DNA of 7,349 bases, from contig JAEYWT010000229.1 of the NCBI GenBank assembly GCA_023428865.1, forward strand, positions 1 through 7,349, given 5' to 3'. The position numbers and the translations under genes were made by a program. The DNA comes from Bacteroidota bacterium (GTDB taxonomy: Bacteria > Bacteroidota > Bacteroidia > Flavobacteriales_F > PHOS-HE28). The stretch's first letter is position 1. Every line of letters begins with the position of its first letter. Below are positions 5,614 through 7,349 of the stretch, one piece after another. A model generated the notes under the pieces. It did no database searches and was not told the origin of the DNA. It worked only from the letters and a program-made list of their open reading frames with translations.

Positions 5614-6291
5614 GTGAAGCTCTTGGTGATAGAGGACGAACCTGAATTGGCGGACGTGTTGGTGCGTTCGCTCGAGCGCGAGCGCTATGTGGTGGAGCAT
5701 GCCAAGGACCATGGCGCAGCCTTGCAGAAGATCACCGATCACGATTACGACTGCATCCTGCTCGACATCATGCTACCCGGTGGTAGCGGGCTGGAGGTGC
5801 TCCGCGAATTGAAAGCACTTGGCAAGTCAGGCAATGTGATCATCATTTCTGCTAAGGATTCATTGGAGGACAAGTTGATCGGCCTGGACCTGGGTGCAGA
5901 TGACTATCTCGTAAAGCCGTTCCATATCGCCGAGCTCAATGCGCGCGTTCGGTCCGTGCTGCGACGCAAGGAATTGGGCGGAAGCAACACCATCGCGGTG
6001 TCGAACGTGGTAATGGACCTCGATGCACGCAGTGCTGAAGTGGACGGCCAAGCGTTGCCGCTGAACCGTAAGGAGTTCGACATGCTCACCTATTTCGTCC
6101 TGAACAACGGTCGGCTGGTTTCACGCGGTTCGCTGGCCGAGCACGTGTGGGGCGACCATGCCGACCAAGGCGACGACCTGGATTTCGTGTATTCGCAGAT
6201 CAAGAACCTGCGCAAGCGCTTGAAACAGAGCGGCGCTGCGCTCGAGATCCAAGCCGTGTACGGCATCGGCTACAAACTGGTGGCCGTATGA
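5614..6291 (+). CDS. OmpR/PhoB-family response regulator
   Basis: 225 residues from GTG at 5614-5616 to TGA at 6289-6291. The frame is open back to an ATG at 5551, but those 21 extra residues are not part of the receiver fold and overlap the cyclase relic. Starting at GTG gives the standard beginning (M/V)KLLVIEDEPELADVL and the usual family length. The receiver domain (about 1-118) has the acidic pair E7/D8, the phospho-acceptor D51 (ILLDIMLPGGSG), switch residue S79 (IIISAKD) and K101 (LVKPF). A winged-helix DNA-binding domain follows (about 128-225), with ALPLNRKEFDMLTYFVLNNG and the terminal IQAVYGIGYKLVAV hairpin. It is expected to bind DNA after phosphorylation by the kinase encoded next; the genes overlap by 4 bp (ATGA), so they are co-translated partners. 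The target genes cannot be told from the sequence. No clear promoter is visible. Confidence 0.95.
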   Translation: MKLLVIEDEPELADVLVRSLERERYVVEHAKDHGAALQKITDHDYDCILLDIMLPGGSGLEVLRELKALGKSGNVIIISAKDSLEDKLIGLDLGADDYLVKPFHIAELNARVRSVLRRKELGGSNTIAVSNVVMDLDARSAEVDGQALPLNRKEFDMLTYFVLNNGRLVSRGSLAEHVWGDHADQGDDLDFVYSQIKNLRKRLKQSGAALEIQAVYGIGYKLVAV

Positions 6292-7349
6292 AGTTGTTGA
6301 ACCGCTCCCTCTTGCACCACTCGTTGGTGCTATTGGTCGTGCTGGCGGTGTGGGCGCTGGCCTTCTTCTTCATTGTTCGCAATGCAGTACAGCATAGCAT
6401 CGATGAAGGCCTGGAGGACCAAGAGGAGATCATCCGTTTCCGCTTGGAACAAGACAGTTCGTTGCTGCACATCCGCGATCTTGGCTTGCACGGCTTCGCG
6501 TTCTCCCCGGCAACCGCAAAGTCAAGACCATACTACCGGGACACACTGCTATTCGTGCCCAGCGAGGGAGAAGTGGAACCGGTGCGCCTGCTTACCAAGA
6601 CCTTCAAGTACGGCGATGGGTTCCAACAGCTCGATGTGTACACCAGCACGGTAGAAGAGGACGACCTGGTAGAGGATCTGCTCATCGCCGTGGTGGTGCT
6701 CTACGCCGTGTTGCTGCTCACCATCATGCTCGTGAACAACGTGGTGTTACGCCGCATGTGGCGGCCTTTCCATACCATCCTCGCAGAGTTGAAGAAGTTC
6801 CGGCTCGGCAGTGGCCGTTCGTTGGCGGAGGTTCCTACGGGGATAAGCGAATTCAACGAACTGAAGGCCGCAGCAGATGCCTTGGTACACCATGCGTCCG
6901 ACACCTACAACAACCAACGCGCCTTCACGGAGAACGCAGCGCACGAACTTCAAACGCCCTTGGCCATTGCTATCAACAAACTGGAACTACTGGCCGAACA
7001 GGCAGAAGACCAAGTGGATGGAATGACCACCATCGGCGAAGTGCTTGAACTGCTGGAACGACTTACACGCTTGAACAAGTCGTTGCTGCTCCTGGCTCGG
7101 ATAGAGAACCGGCAGTTCCCCGATGAGCAACGGATATCATGCAGCGAACTCCTCAAGCAGTTGATGGAGGAATTCGCGGACCTTGCGGCACACCGCCAGG
7201 TGGAATTGGAACTGCGGGTATCCGGCGATCTGGAACTCACCATGGACACCGGCCTTGCGCGGATCCTACTGACCAATCTGTTAAAGAACGGGATCGTACA
7301 CAACCGACCGGGCGGCTCGGTGACCGCGCACGTGGAAACTGGCCAGATC
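6288..7349 (+). CDS. Membrane sensor histidine kinase (3' end outside the window)
   Basis: 354 codons from ATG at 6288 stay open to the window edge. Residues about 8-30 form a first membrane helix (LVLLVVLAVWALAFFFIV) and 131-149 a second. The about 100 residues between them (31-130) are a periplasmic sensor region rich in acidic residues, with DTLLFVPSEGEVEPVRLLTK. A HAMP-like linker (LRRMWRPFHTIL onward) leads to the dimerisation/phospho-acceptor domain with H219 in AAHELQTPLAIAINKLELL; the usual Arg of HELRTP is Gln here. The ATPase N-box begins at LLTNLLKNGIVHN (N330, N334), and the G-boxes lie beyond the edge. It should phosphorylate D51 of the overlapping response regulator. The architecture matches the OmpR-type kinases common in Bacteroidota. 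The ligand is unknown. The ATG overlaps the regulator's stop, which fixes the start. Confidence 0.95.
   Translation, partial: MKLLNRSLLHHSLVLLVVLAVWALAFFFIVRNAVQHSIDEGLEDQEEIIRFRLEQDSSLLHIRDLGLHGFAFSPATAKSRPYYRDTLLFVPSEGEVEPVRLLTKTFKYGDGFQQLDVYTSTVEEDDLVEDLLIAVVVLYAVLLLTIMLVNNVVLRRMWRPFHTILAELKKFRLGSGRSLAEVPTGISEFNELKAAADALVHHASDTYNNQRAFTENAAHELQTPLAIAINKLELLAEQAEDQVDGMTTIGEVLELLERLTRLNKSLLLLARIENRQFPDEQRISCSELLKQLMEEFADLAAHRQVELELRVSGDLELTMDTGLARILLTNLLKNGIVHNRPGGSVTAHVETGQI

Noticed and set aside
1..7349. CRISPR array, insertion sequence or prophage genes
   Set aside because: There are no regularly spaced identical repeats, no transposase or integrase coding sequence, and no long terminal inverted repeats.

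Overview
The window reads as a GC-rich member of the Bacteroidota, probably a Flavobacteriales-type organism. The evidence is a protein ending in a type IX secretion (Por) sorting domain at the left edge, several signal peptides cleaved after Ala-Gln, a seven-repeat 'two-component regulator propeller' lipoprotein, and the absence of strong Shine-Dalgarno sequences. This is inference from protein style; no marker gene is present.

Layout. (1) 1-1061 (+): 3' end of a secreted repeat/PKD/T9SS-sorted protein. It converges, with 4 bp between stop codons, on (2) a leftward block from 4382 to 1066. In transcription order this block holds a propeller lipoprotein (4382-3351), a tiny secreted protein whose frame appears broken by one extra base (3280-3094), an unrecognised secreted protein coupled to it by an ATGA overlap (3097-2156), and a secreted protein with a carboxypeptidase-regulatory-like domain plus an internal duplication (2001-1066). 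All four are predicted to be exported, so the block may be a cell-envelope gene group. (3) 4383-4574 is non-coding and rich in inverted repeats, including a long hairpin just behind the stop of (4), a YciE/YciF-type ferritin-like gene (5081-4575, minus). (5) 5082-5365 has no convincing gene. It is followed by a decayed fragment of a class III nucleotidyl cyclase (about 5577-5366, minus) with a frameshift and an apparent in-frame 24-bp insertion carrying a small palindrome. (6) 5614-7349 (+): an OmpR-family response regulator overlapping by 4 bp a membrane histidine kinase that runs off the right edge.

How the genes relate. Only the response regulator and kinase form a clear functional unit. 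The leftward secreted genes look like one transcription unit of unknown role. I see no complete mobile element, CRISPR array, tRNA or rRNA. The most notable observations are the cyclase relic interrupted by a palindromic element, a second similar palindrome inside the frame-broken small gene, and the duplicated domain in the 311-residue secreted protein. I do not see convincing evidence of a wholly new multi-gene system.
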